Of a stretch of 64,000 nucleotides of DNA, positions 36,109 through 44,034 are shown one piece after another. The notes under the pieces are model-generated. The model was not told the origin of the DNA, did no database searches, and was given only the letters and a program-made list of their open reading frames with translations. Source of the stretch: Mycolicibacterium brisbanense (lineage in GTDB: Bacteria > Actinomycetota > Actinomycetes > Mycobacteriales > Mycobacteriaceae); contig NZ_BCSX01000028.1 of assembly GCF_001570425.1 (NCBI RefSeq), positions 1 through 64,000 on the forward strand, written 5' to 3'. The position numbers were made by a program, and so were the translations under genes. Each line of letters begins with the position of its first letter. Positions within the stretch are counted from its first letter, which is position 1.

Positions 36109-37746
36109 ATGGCCAAGCATTCGACTTCCGATGCGTCGGTTGGCTACCTGTCGGTGGAGGATCTCATCGCGCGTGCGGGTGATGACGCCGAAAAGATCGC
36201 TCCGATCCTCAGGGATACCGATTCTCCGTCCGTCGAGGCGTACGTTGCTTCCGACATTCCGTACTCGTCGTACGTGGTGACCACGAGCGCCGACCTGGCG
36301 GAGGTCGACCGCTGGCTCAAATTTCCCTCAGAGGTCGCCGGCAAGAACGCTCTTGTCGATACGACGACAATCGTCACGTTGGCCAGCCTCTTGACGGCCG
36401 GAGACCGACTGACACCGCTCACATTGTGGGACTTGTCTCGTGCTGTGAATGCACTGGTCTGCTACGACCACCTGTTTCATTTCGCCAACCCGGATATCGA
36501 CGATGCCGACATCAATGGTGCGCTCGGTGAGACCGTCTTCTGCTCGATCCCGTTGCCCGACATCGGACAGGAGTATGACCCCCGAGGCGTTCGGGGACTG
36601 TTCCGAACCGCGTGGGCAGACACCGACACCTTGATGAACCGACTCTCGGACAACGCCGGCCGTGCCACCATCGAGGGCAGGAGTCTGGAGGAGTTTGCCT
36701 GGCAGTGGTCGATGTTCCTGGGACAAAAGCTGTCTGTAGAAGATGTGAGCAACCGCCGCGACCCCAGCGATTACGAGTGGTCGACGGCCGGGCCGGCGCT
36801 GCTGGCCCAGCTTTGGTACCAATCAGGGCTCACTCCACGGAATTTGGAAGATCAAGTGGCCTATGGCGAAGCGGTCACGTCCCTCGACAGTGCCGACGTC
36901 ACCAAGTCCAGTCGCGAACGTCTACACGGCATGATCACCGAATGCAATTACCGTAGCTACGTCAACGAGCGCTTGGCCCAACATCTGGGGCTTCCATACG
37001 TCGCGAACACCGCACGGCTGCCGTTCAGGTCGATGTACTACGACCTTCCGCTCGCGGTTACCAACGCGCTGCCGTCGGTGTTGGCGGCAGACAAGACTTA
37101 CGTCCAACGCGCCGCGCACGCCGACCTGTTGCGCGGTGATCCGCTCGTCCTCCCGGTGTTCTTGGCCCTGGCTCTCAACAATGCGAATACACCTGCCGAC
37201 CTGTGGGCTGCGATTGCCGAACTCAGAGCCAAAGCTGCTCGGTTCAGAGAGCGCCGTGCCGAGCTGGATCGAGCGCTCGACGTCGGCAACGAGAAAGAGC
37301 TGAAGAACATCCGAGACGCCCTGGGGACTGACGCCAAAACGCTGACGGAAGCATTGGCAGAAGCCGGGGCGGCCGCAGGGAAAGCCGCTGTCACGTCCGT
37401 CGGAACGCATCCGAAAGCGCATCTGTCGGGACAGGCGGCACCGTGGTTGGTGACTGCCTTGTCAGCGGTGATAGCCGGCGCGCGCAAGCTCATTCCAAAA
37501 GAGACCGCGCAGCGGCTGATATGGAGTCGATGCCGCCCCGACTTGCGTTTCCTTTCTGATATCACGGCCGACAGCCGCGGAGTAATAGACTCGCTTCCCA
37601 ACGTTCAGCGGTTGTGGGGTTTGAGCGGTGCCACGGCCGACGAGTTCGCTAAACGTATCGACGGCATCCGTACTGCAGGATCGGCGAAGAAGCCGGGCAA
37701 GCAGAAAGCACGCGCGAAGAAGACGGCTTCGAAGAAGGTGTCTTGA
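36109..37746 (+). CDS. Unrecognised 545-residue protein with basic C-terminal tail
   Basis: I do not recognise this protein. It is soluble-looking, with mixed helical regions and Trp- and Tyr-rich segments (EEFAWQWSMFLGQ, AQLWYQSGL). A predicted coiled or helical charged stretch lies near residue 380 (FRERRAELDRALDVGNEKELK). The last 20 residues are Lys/Ala-rich (KKPGKQKARAKK), like nucleoid-protein tails. No nuclease, kinase or membrane motif is evident. A purine-rich GGTGGGGGAG site precedes the ATG. It is monocistronic, flanked by an AT-rich gap, and its base composition is a little lower in GC than its neighbours. It could be an accessory or defence-type gene. Confidence 0.75.
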   Translation: MAKHSTSDASVGYLSVEDLIARAGDDAEKIAPILRDTDSPSVEAYVASDIPYSSYVVTTSADLAEVDRWLKFPSEVAGKNALVDTTTIVTLASLLTAGDRLTPLTLWDLSRAVNALVCYDHLFHFANPDIDDADINGALGETVFCSIPLPDIGQEYDPRGVRGLFRTAWADTDTLMNRLSDNAGRATIEGRSLEEFAWQWSMFLGQKLSVEDVSNRRDPSDYEWSTAGPALLAQLWYQSGLTPRNLEDQVAYGEAVTSLDSADVTKSSRERLHGMITECNYRSYVNERLAQHLGLPYVANTARLPFRSMYYDLPLAVTNALPSVLAADKTYVQRAAHADLLRGDPLVLPVFLALALNNANTPADLWAAIAELRAKAARFRERRAELDRALDVGNEKELKNIRDALGTDAKTLTEALAEAGAAAGKAAVTSVGTHPKAHLSGQAAPWLVTALSAVIAGARKLIPKETAQRLIWSRCRPDLRFLSDITADSRGVIDSLPNVQRLWGLSGATADEFAKRIDGIRTAGSAKKPGKQKARAKKTASKKVS

Positions 37747-37773
37747 TCGAGCAGCGCGCGTGGCTCCGGCGGG

Positions 37774-38985
37774 CTACCGAATCGCCAACCCCGTCAGTGC
37801 GCGTGAGATGACCAGGCGCTGAATCTCGCTGGTGCCCTCGAAGATCGTGAAGATCTTGGCGTCGCGGTGCATGCGCTCCACCGGGTAGTCGCGGGTGTAG
37901 CCGTTGCCGCCCAGGATCTGGATGGCCTCGTCGGTGACGTAGACGGCGGTTTCGCTGGCGACCAGCTTCGCCATCGAGCCCTCGGCGTTGTCGAAGCTCT
38001 GATTGTTGCGGGCCATCCAGCCGGCCCGCCAGACCAGGAGCCGGGCGGCGTCGATGCGGCTCTTCATGTCGGCGAGCTTGAACGCCACGGCCTGGAACTC
38101 GCCGATCTTGCGGCCGAATTGTTCACGCTGGCAGGCATATTCGAGCGCGTACTCATAGGCCGCGCGGGCCACGCCGACCGCCATGGCGCCCACGGTGGGC
38201 CGGGTACGTTCGAAGGTCTTCATGGCAGCCTGGCCGCCTGCGGACGCACCGGACTTCACGCGTGCCACGCGCTCCTCGAACTTTTCGCGGCCGCCGAGGA
38301 TGAGATCTTCAGGAAGTCGCACGTTGTCGAGCACCACCTCGGCGGTGTGCGATGCGCGAATGCCGTGCTTCTTGAACTTTTGCCCCTGGGCGAGACCGTG
38401 GGTGTCGGGCGGGATGATGAACGTCGCTTGGCCGCGTGACCCCAGCTCGGGGTACACCGAGGCCACCACGATGTGCACGTTGGCGATGCCGCCGTTGGTC
38501 GCCCACGTCTTGGTTCCGTTGAGCACCCACTCCCGGGTGGCTTCATCGAACCGGGCGCGGGTGCGGATGGCGCCCACGTCTGAGCCGGCGTCTGGTTCGG
38601 AGGAACAGAACGCTCCCAGCTGCGGTTCGCCGGGTGTGCCGAACATCGCCGGCAGCCACTGGCCGACTTGCTCAGGAGTTCCGTTGCCCGCCAACGCCGC
38701 TGCCGCCAGGCCGGTGCCCAAGATCGACAGTGCGATACCCGCGTCACCCCAGAACAGCTCCTCGAACACCGTGATGAAACCCAACCCGCTCGGTTCGGCG
38801 GCCTGGGTTCCGAAGAACTCAGGGGAGTACAGGCCGACCTTGGCGGCCTCCTGGATGATCGGCCATGGTGTCTCCTCGCGTTCGTCCCATTCGGACGCGG
38901 CGGGGCGTACGACCTCGGTGGCGAACTGGTGCACCCAGTCGCGGACCGCGATCACGTCGTCGCTGAGCTGCAGTGAGAAGGTCAT
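37774..38985 (-). CDS. Acyl-CoA dehydrogenase
   Basis: 403-residue FAD-dependent acyl-CoA dehydrogenase with CSSEPDAGSDVGAIRT, NGTKTWATNGG, the ASHTAEVVLDNV strand and the conserved C-terminal motifs QILGGNGYTRDYPVERMHRD and IFEGTSEIQRLVI. The catalytic base region fits the medium/short-chain group. ATG 38985 is chosen; the open frame continuing to 39639 is a shadow of the TetR gene. It lies 25 bp after that TetR gene on the same strand and is probably controlled by it. Confidence 0.93.
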   Translation of the reverse strand: MTFSLQLSDDVIAVRDWVHQFATEVVRPAASEWDEREETPWPIIQEAAKVGLYSPEFFGTQAAEPSGLGFITVFEELFWGDAGIALSILGTGLAAAALAGNGTPEQVGQWLPAMFGTPGEPQLGAFCSSEPDAGSDVGAIRTRARFDEATREWVLNGTKTWATNGGIANVHIVVASVYPELGSRGQATFIIPPDTHGLAQGQKFKKHGIRASHTAEVVLDNVRLPEDLILGGREKFEERVARVKSGASAGGQAAMKTFERTRPTVGAMAVGVARAAYEYALEYACQREQFGRKIGEFQAVAFKLADMKSRIDAARLLVWRAGWMARNNQSFDNAEGSMAKLVASETAVYVTDEAIQILGGNGYTRDYPVERMHRDAKIFTIFEGTSEIQRLVISRALTGLAIR

Positions 38986-39010
38986 GTGTGACTCCTGAAA
39001 AGCTATGTGG

Positions 39011-39622
39011 TTAGTGGTCTTTGGGAACGGAATACTGCTTGAGCATGCTGACGGTCTGCGCCACCCAGGCCTCGAAGTAGCGGTCGTCGTCGATGTTGCC
39101 CGGCGTGCGGCGGGTGAGTGCCCGCAGTGTGGCGTGATAGGACAACGCCCCGATGGCCACCGCCGCGGCCGCGGCGGGGTCTGGTATCCGGGTGCGACCT
39201 GCGCGATTGGATGCCTCCAGTTCGTCGGCGAACCGCTGGTAGGCGTTGTCGGTGATGGTCTGCCAGGTGTGCTCGTCGAGGTCGCCGAGCTCATCGGGTT
39301 CACGAAGCATGACCCGAAGCAGATCCTCGCTTTCGGCGAGGTTGTTCCAGATGAGTTGTCCTGCGGTGCGCACCGCGGCCTCGGTGCTTTTGGGTTCGCC
39401 CGAGTCGAATTGGTCACGGGCCGTGACGATGTTGTCGATGCGGTGCCCGACCGCCGCCTCCAGCAGAGCGCGTTTGGACGAGAAGTGTTTGTAGAGCGCG
39501 CCGGACCCAGGTGCCAGCCCGGCCGCCTGTTGGATATCGGCCACCGACGTCGCCGCGTAGCCCTTGGCGGCGAACAGTTCCAGCGCGATGGCCAAGAGCT
39601 GATCGCGCGTCGATGCGGACAT
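39011..39622 (-). CDS. TetR-family transcriptional regulator
   Basis: 203 residues. The helix-turn-helix reads LFAAKGYAATSVADIQQAAG then LAPGSGALYKHFSSK, and a helical ligand domain follows. It lies just upstream of the acyl-CoA dehydrogenase and diverges from the isochorismatase-like gene. A 20-bp near-perfect palindrome directly abuts its start codon, indicating autorepression. It likely senses an acyl-CoA or similar ligand; this is inferred. Confidence 0.9.
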   Translation of the reverse strand: MSASTRDQLLAIALELFAAKGYAATSVADIQQAAGLAPGSGALYKHFSSKRALLEAAVGHRIDNIVTARDQFDSGEPKSTEAAVRTAGQLIWNNLAESEDLLRVMLREPDELGDLDEHTWQTITDNAYQRFADELEASNRAGRTRIPDPAAAAAVAIGALSYHATLRALTRRTPGNIDDDRYFEAWVAQTVSMLKQYSVPKDH

Positions 39623-39623
39623 G

Positions 39624-39643
39624 GTGAGAGAGTACTCACTCAC
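39624..39643. promoter_or_regulatory. 20-bp palindrome, candidate TetR operator
   Basis: GTGAGAGAGTACTCACTCAC is symmetric about AGTACT, with one mismatch per half. It begins one base before the TetR ATG and lies 128 bp from the isochorismatase-like start. Confidence 0.65.
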
Positions 39644-39770
39644 TGAAGTCGTCGGCAAATCCGTTGAGGCTGCGGTCGCGCGCGATGAACGAAGGGCGCG
39701 CCGAGACGGCGCCGGCGGGCGGCGAACTGCACCGATTGCCCTCCGCGGAAAGCAGGAATAACCTGCGGTT

Positions 39771-40379
39771 ATGGCGATCGACCCGGCGACAACAGCTGTC
39801 GTGCTCATCGAGTTTCAAAACGATTTCACGTCGGAGGGCGGCGCCTTGCACGGCGCCGTGGCCGAGGTGATGCAGGCCACGAAGATGCTGGCCAACATGA
39901 GGGAAGTGGTCGACAGTGCACGGGCCGCCGGAGCGACCGTGATGCACGCGCCGATCACATTCGCGGAAGGATATGGCGAGATCTCAGCTCATCCATACGG
40001 GATCTTGAAGGGCGTCGTGGACGGCCGAGCGTTCATCAAGGGCTCGTGGGGAGCCGAGATCGTCGATGAACTGGCGCCGATGCCCGGCGATATCTTGATC
40101 GAGGGCAAACGTGGTCTCGACGCCTTCGCCAGCACCAATCTCGACTTCATACTGCGCAGCAAGGGAATCAGCACGCTTGCGCTGGGCGGATTCCTCACCA
40201 ACTGCTGCGTCGAGTCAACCATGCGCACCGGTTATGAGAACGGCTACCAGGTGGTCACCCTGAGTGACTGCGTCGCAGCCACCTCCATGGCTGAACACGA
40301 GAATGCGCTGACGTACGACTACCCGATGTTCTCCCGTCCCATGACGGCCAGTGAGTTCGTAGCCGAACTGACGGCGTAG
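39771..40379 (+). CDS. Isochorismatase-family cysteine hydrolase
   Basis: 202 residues with the family triad: Asp18 in FQNDF, the lysine in EGKRGLD and the cysteine in TNCCVEST. It would hydrolyse an amide or a related C-N/C-O bond. A cytosolic enzyme with no signal peptide. It diverges from the TetR/acyl-CoA dehydrogenase pair and may share its control. The substrate is not identifiable; related enzymes act on nicotinamide, N-carbamoyl compounds or biuret. Confidence 0.87.
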   Translation: MAIDPATTAVVLIEFQNDFTSEGGALHGAVAEVMQATKMLANMREVVDSARAAGATVMHAPITFAEGYGEISAHPYGILKGVVDGRAFIKGSWGAEIVDELAPMPGDILIEGKRGLDAFASTNLDFILRSKGISTLALGGFLTNCCVESTMRTGYENGYQVVTLSDCVAATSMAEHENALTYDYPMFSRPMTASEFVAELTA

Positions 40380-40496
40380 CGCGATTGGGTGCAGAAACCG
40401 GAGCGTCCGTCGAAACCTTCGAAATAGCGCTGACTTTCGCGTGACCCGCGGCAACGGGCCGACCGATGGTGCCTCTTCAGCCGGTCCGGCGTCCCG

Positions 40497-40655
40497 TCAT
40501 TCGTCGCGTGGTGAGGTGAGCGCCTTGATGGCTGCGGTCGACATCGTCTTGACGATGGACTCCTGGTCCAGGCCCTTGTTGAGGGTCGCGACGGAATTGA
40601 GCATCGAAAACACCGTATGTGTGAGCAGCCGAACCTCTGGTTCGGACAAGTACAA
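40497..40655 (-). pseudogene. C-terminal fragment of a TetR-type regulator
   Basis: The reading frame ends at 40497 and gives about 50 residues (from SEPEVRLLTHTVFSMLNSVA to ALTSPRDE) that look like the last helices of a mycobacterial TetR ligand domain. No helix-turn-helix or start is present. Upstream coding is lost at about 40655, where it meets a second fragment on the other strand. Family assignment rests on a short helical stretch and is tentative. Confidence 0.5.
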
Positions 40656-40663
40656 GGATCCAC

Positions 40664-40813
40664 GTGGTGGCCCACGAGGCCGACGACCTCTACCGCGTAG
40701 CGGGCCGCATACTCGACATCGACGGCGTCGAGCAGACCACCACATCTCTGGTCATGCGCAAGCTCGTCGACTTCAGGCTGGCACCGCTTCTGGAGAAGCT
40801 GGCTGAGGAATAG
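40664..40813 (+). pseudogene. C-terminal fragment of an Lrp/AsnC-type regulator
   Basis: 49 codons from GTG 40664 to TAG 40813. The translation contains AHEADDLYRVAGRILDIDGV then EQTTTSLVMRKLVDFRLAPL, the end of an AsnC/Lrp effector (RAM) domain. The DNA-binding domain is absent. It abuts the TetR-like fragment in opposite orientation, so the 470-bp stretch 40380-40849 appears to be a decayed rearrangement joint. I see nothing else in that stretch. Confidence 0.6.
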
Positions 40814-40849
40814 CCGCTACTTCGCGCAGCCTGGCTCAGTTGCTCTGTA

Positions 40850-41701
40850 CTACCGCGCGCCCGCCGGCGTGAGCCAGGCCGCGATGTTGCGGACGTAGTC
40901 CTTGAAGATCTCGATCCGGGACGAATCGAATTTGACCTGATTCCCGGGCGCTTCGGTGACGAAAGTGGGCGCGCCGCAGTTGATGTCCCAGTTGTAGTCG
41001 GCGAAGTGGTGAAACGTCGACTCCGCCAGGGCCCGTCCGAGTGGTCGGCCGTCCGGGGCGCGCTCGCCGTCAATCAGGACCGCCAAGTTGAAGCGCCGAC
41101 CGGTGGACGTGCTGCGGCCCTGGGCAAGTACCTGGGTATGGGGACCGGCCACCGCCACCAGACCCTCGTGCGGATGGGCTGGGAACCACTCGATGCGACC
41201 GCTCGCGGTCCGCGCGGTCCGTAGCAGCTCATGTACCGGCCCGTCGGCGAACACCGGCTGGTAGTCGCCGTTGGCTCCGGAGTGGTAATTGGGCCAGGAG
41301 ATGTCGGGGTTGTCCTGGTCGTCGCACATGGTGGCGGGGTCGACGGCCGCGTCGTGGAACTGATTGACCGTGCCCAGGGAACCGAGCCCCCGCAGACAGC
41401 TGCCCAACTGCTGATGGTCGCGCGCGGTGAGCACCCCGCCGCCCTGAGCACGAAACCGGCCGACCGCGGCACACTCGGCCTCGGTGAGCCCGTCGCCCAC
41501 GTCGACCGCCAGTAGCCAGAGTTGATCGAAGTCACCCACGTCGAGGTGGCACAGCACGGGGTCGTCGTCGTGGCAGGCCCGGTTGCGTGCCACCACGTCG
41601 TGGCCCGCCGCGCGCAATTCGGCAGCCAGCAGGGAAAAGCGGCTGATGTCCCAGTCGTCACGACTCGCCGGAATCGTGGTCTGCAGCAGGATGTTCGACA
41701 C
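40850..41701 (-). CDS. Hypothetical protein, possible class I amidotransferase-like (ThuA-like) fold
   Basis: 283 residues, not firmly recognised. The first 110 residues alternate beta strands and helices (LAAELRAAGHDVVAR, FDQLWLLAVDVGDGL, FRAQGGGVLTARDHQQLGS), as in ThuA or other class I glutamine-amidotransferase-like folds, though the usual Cys nucleophile elbow is not seen. The C-terminal part is Trp-rich. GTG 41701 is taken as the start. It follows the SDR by 19 bp on the same strand and is probably cotranscribed. Confidence 0.65.
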   Translation of the reverse strand: MSNILLQTTIPASRDDWDISRFSLLAAELRAAGHDVVARNRACHDDDPVLCHLDVGDFDQLWLLAVDVGDGLTEAECAAVGRFRAQGGGVLTARDHQQLGSCLRGLGSLGTVNQFHDAAVDPATMCDDQDNPDISWPNYHSGANGDYQPVFADGPVHELLRTARTASGRIEWFPAHPHEGLVAVAGPHTQVLAQGRSTSTGRRFNLAVLIDGERAPDGRPLGRALAESTFHHFADYNWDINCGAPTFVTEAPGNQVKFDSSRIEIFKDYVRNIAAWLTPAGAR

Positions 41702-41720
41702 GGCTTCGTTCCCTCGATCG

Positions 41721-42443
41721 TCAGATGGCGGTTCCGCCGCCGTCGGCGTGCAGCGTGGAGCCGGTGATGAAACTGGACCGTGGCGATGCCAGGAACAGCA
41801 CCGCCTCGGCGATCTCCTCAGGGCGCGCGGTGCGTCCCAGCGGCAGCGAACGGCCGAGTTCCTCGTTGGTGTCGCCCCATTCCGCCTCGACGCCTTCGGT
41901 TTTGGTGGGTCCGGGAGCGACGCTGTTGACCCGGACACCGTACGGGCCGAACTCGGCGGCCCACGTGCGGGTCAGGGATTCCAGTGCCGCCTTCGACGCG
42001 CTGTAGGCCGATGCGCCGGGGACGCCTTTCATGGCGACCATGGTGGTCACGTTGACGATGCTGCCGCTGCCTCGTTCGAGCATGCCGGGTACCAGGCCGG
42101 CTGCCAGGAAATACGAGCCGCGAACATTGGTATGGAAGGTCTTTTCAAAGGCCGCAACGCCCTGGTCGACGGTCAACGCAGCAGGGAAGCTCGCGGCGTT
42201 GTTCACCACGATGTCGACCTTGTCGACTTGCCGCACCAGGTCATTCACCGAATCGATGTCAGACATATCGGTCCGGACGAACCGCGTTCCCGCCCCGATG
42301 CTGTTGGCGGCAGCCGCGCCGCGAACCGGGTCGCGTCCCGTGATCACCACCGCCGCGCCTGAGCGGGCCAGCAGACGGGCCGACGCCAGCCCGATTCCCG
42401 CGGTTCCGCCCGTGACCAGTGCCGTGTGTTGCGTCAATTCCAT
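41721..42443 (-). CDS. Short-chain dehydrogenase/reductase (SDR)
   Basis: 240-residue classical SDR: TGGTAGIG, NNAAS, NVTTMVAM, YSASK and a C-terminal ADGGG. ATG 42443 places the cofactor loop at residue 11; the longer open frame is spurious. It diverges from the XRE-cupin regulator, and a GACAC-N3-GTGTC palindrome lies between them, so it is probably under that regulator. Confidence 0.88.
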   Translation of the reverse strand: MELTQHTALVTGGTAGIGLASARLLARSGAAVVITGRDPVRGAAAANSIGAGTRFVRTDMSDIDSVNDLVRQVDKVDIVVNNAASFPAALTVDQGVAAFEKTFHTNVRGSYFLAAGLVPGMLERGSGSIVNVTTMVAMKGVPGASAYSASKAALESLTRTWAAEFGPYGVRVNSVAPGPTKTEGVEAEWGDTNEELGRSLPLGRTARPEEIAEAVLFLASPRSSFITGSTLHADGGGTAI

Positions 42444-42517
42444 ACAGCCAAGCCTGTCCGGGCTACGTCGAATGCGGACCCTTGACATCCCGTAGTCGGG
42501 GCCCGGGTGTTGTTCGT

Positions 42518-42530
42518 GACACCAAGTGTC
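42518..42530. promoter_or_regulatory. GACAC-N3-GTGTC palindrome, copy 1
   Basis: GACACCAAGTGTC lies 52 bp before the XRE-cupin start and 75 bp before the divergent SDR. The same palindrome recurs at 43155-43167 in the aldolase promoter. A TTGACA hexamer is at 42483. Confidence 0.6.
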
Positions 42531-42581
42531 TGATCGGTGGTGGGTAAACTCGGCTGGCGTCGACAGAATGCGGGAGGTGCG

Positions 42582-43115
42582 ATGAGTGCTCTGCTGCGCT
42601 CGGTGCGTCAGCAACGGGGTATGACGCTTGAGGAACTTGCCGAGGCGACCGGGTTGACCAAGAGTTACCTGTCGAAGATCGAACGGCAGCGGTCCACGCC
42701 CTCGATCGCGGTGGCGATGAAGGTAGCCCGTGTGCTCGACGTCGACGTGGCACAGCTGTTTTCCGAAGATCCCGAGGTGACGACGCTGTCGGTGGACCGG
42801 GCCGGGGACCGCCCGTCCGGCCGCTACCACGCGATTGCCGCAGGCATGCTCGGAAAGGCGATGTCGCCCTTCATCGTTCATCCCACTCGCGAGTTCAGTG
42901 AGCATCCGCACCCTGCCCATGTCGGGCAGGAGATGGTGTTCGTCCACTCGGGTTCTGTCGAGCTGCGTTATGCCGACCAGATCATCCCGCTGGACACCGG
43001 CGATTGCGCATACTTCGACGCCGCGCAGCCGCACCAGCTCCGACAGCGGGGCTCGGCGCGTAGCGAAGTGCTCGTGGTCGCGCAACCCGACTTCGGCCGC
43101 TCAAGGCAGGGCTGA
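42582..43115 (+). CDS. XRE-family regulator with C-terminal cupin domain
   Basis: 177 residues. An N-terminal HTH (RQQRGMTLEELAEATGLTKS, then YLSKIERQRSTPSI) is followed by a small cupin barrel (HPHPAHVGQEMVFVHSGSV, then PLDTGDCAYFDAAQPHQ), which probably binds an effector. GGGAGG precedes the ATG. It sits between the SDR/hypothetical pair and the aldolase operon, and similar palindromes in both promoters point to it as their regulator. Confidence 0.9.
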   Translation: MSALLRSVRQQRGMTLEELAEATGLTKSYLSKIERQRSTPSIAVAMKVARVLDVDVAQLFSEDPEVTTLSVDRAGDRPSGRYHAIAAGMLGKAMSPFIVHPTREFSEHPHPAHVGQEMVFVHSGSVELRYADQIIPLDTGDCAYFDAAQPHQLRQRGSARSEVLVVAQPDFGRSRQG

Positions 43116-43144
43116 CCGGCCGCCGGAGCCGCGGAAACACGCTA

Positions 43145-43174
43145 TTGACGATAGGACACCGTGTGTCCTATCGT
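43145..43174 (+). promoter_or_regulatory. Promoter overlapped by a 12-bp-arm perfect palindrome (GACAC-N3-GTGTC copy 2)
   Basis: The arms ACGATAGGACAC (43148-43159) and GTGTCCTATCGT (43163-43174) are exact complements around CGT. TTGACG (43145) and TATCGT (43169), 18 bp apart, could be -35 and -10 boxes, so a bound repressor would block polymerase. The core matches copy 1 at 42518. The aldolase start is 43 bp downstream. Confidence 0.65.
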
Positions 43175-43216
43175 CGCTCTTGTGTCGCTCCGCACGGTTC
43201 CGGAAAGGCTTTTGAC

Positions 43217-44023
43217 ATGACTGCCACCACCCTTGGTGATTCCAAACAGGTGTTGATGCAACGCGCGCTGGATGCGCTGTCCAGCCACGTGCAGGACTCG
43301 CCGCTCACCACCCGCCAGAAACTGGCGTTGACCTGCCGGGCGCTGTTCGACGCAGGGCATGACTCTGGCCTGGCCGGCCAGATCACCGCGCGCGCCGAGA
43401 AGCCCGGCACGTATTACACCCAACGGCTTGGGCTCGGGTTCGACGAGATCACCGATGCCAACCTGCTGCTCGTCGACGAGGATCTCAATGTCCTGACTGG
43501 GCAGGGGATGGCCAACCCCGCCAACAGGTTTCACTCGTGGATCTACCGGGCCCGCCCAGACGTGCAGTGCATCGTGCACACCCATCCATTCCACGTGGCC
43601 GCGCTGTCCATGCTCGAAGTGCCCCTTCAGGTTTCACAGATGGACATGGCGCCGCTGTATGACGACTGCGCGTTCCTGCCCGACTGGCCCGGCGTCCCGG
43701 TGGGCAATGAAGAAGGTGAAATCATCAGTGCCGCATTGGGAGACAAGAAGGCCATCCTGCTCGCGCACCACGGCCACGTGGTCGCAGGCGCCACTGTCGA
43801 AGAAGCGTGCTCGCTGGCGATGCTGATCGAGCGCGCCGCCAAACTGCAACTTGCCGCCATGGCAGCGGGCACCATCGCCGAGCTGCCCCCACGACTGGCC
43901 CGCGAAGCCCACGACTGGACCCTGCGCCCCAAGCGCAGCCAGGCCAACTTTGCCTACTACGCCCGACGCGCCCTGGCGCGTCACCCCGACGCCCTGACCG
44001 GCGATCAGCCCGACAACCAGTAA
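43217..44023 (+). CDS. Class II aldolase/adducin family protein
   Basis: 268 residues of the zinc-dependent class II aldolase/adducin fold. Metal-binding histidines are visible in VHTHPFHVAA and AHHGHVVAG. Members cleave or decarboxylate hydroxy-acid or sugar-phosphate substrates. GGAAAGG precedes the ATG. It leads an operon with the DapA-family gene 11 bp downstream. The substrate is unknown; the ring hydroxylase nearby hints at an aromatic-derived hydroxy acid. Confidence 0.88.
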   Translation: MTATTLGDSKQVLMQRALDALSSHVQDSPLTTRQKLALTCRALFDAGHDSGLAGQITARAEKPGTYYTQRLGLGFDEITDANLLLVDEDLNVLTGQGMANPANRFHSWIYRARPDVQCIVHTHPFHVAALSMLEVPLQVSQMDMAPLYDDCAFLPDWPGVPVGNEEGEIISAALGDKKAILLAHHGHVVAGATVEEACSLAMLIERAAKLQLAAMAAGTIAELPPRLAREAHDWTLRPKRSQANFAYYARRALARHPDALTGDQPDNQ

Positions 44024-44034
44024 GGAAACCGAAC

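Noticed and set aside
37774..39639. An apparent 621-residue protein joining a long N-terminal part to the acyl-CoA dehydrogenase.
   Set aside because: The N-terminal part is an out-of-frame reading of the TetR gene (39011-39622). The dehydrogenase has its own start at 38985.
40380..40849. A mobile element or insertion at the rearranged stretch.
   Set aside because: No transposase, terminal inverted repeats or target duplication could be seen; only two regulator fragments.
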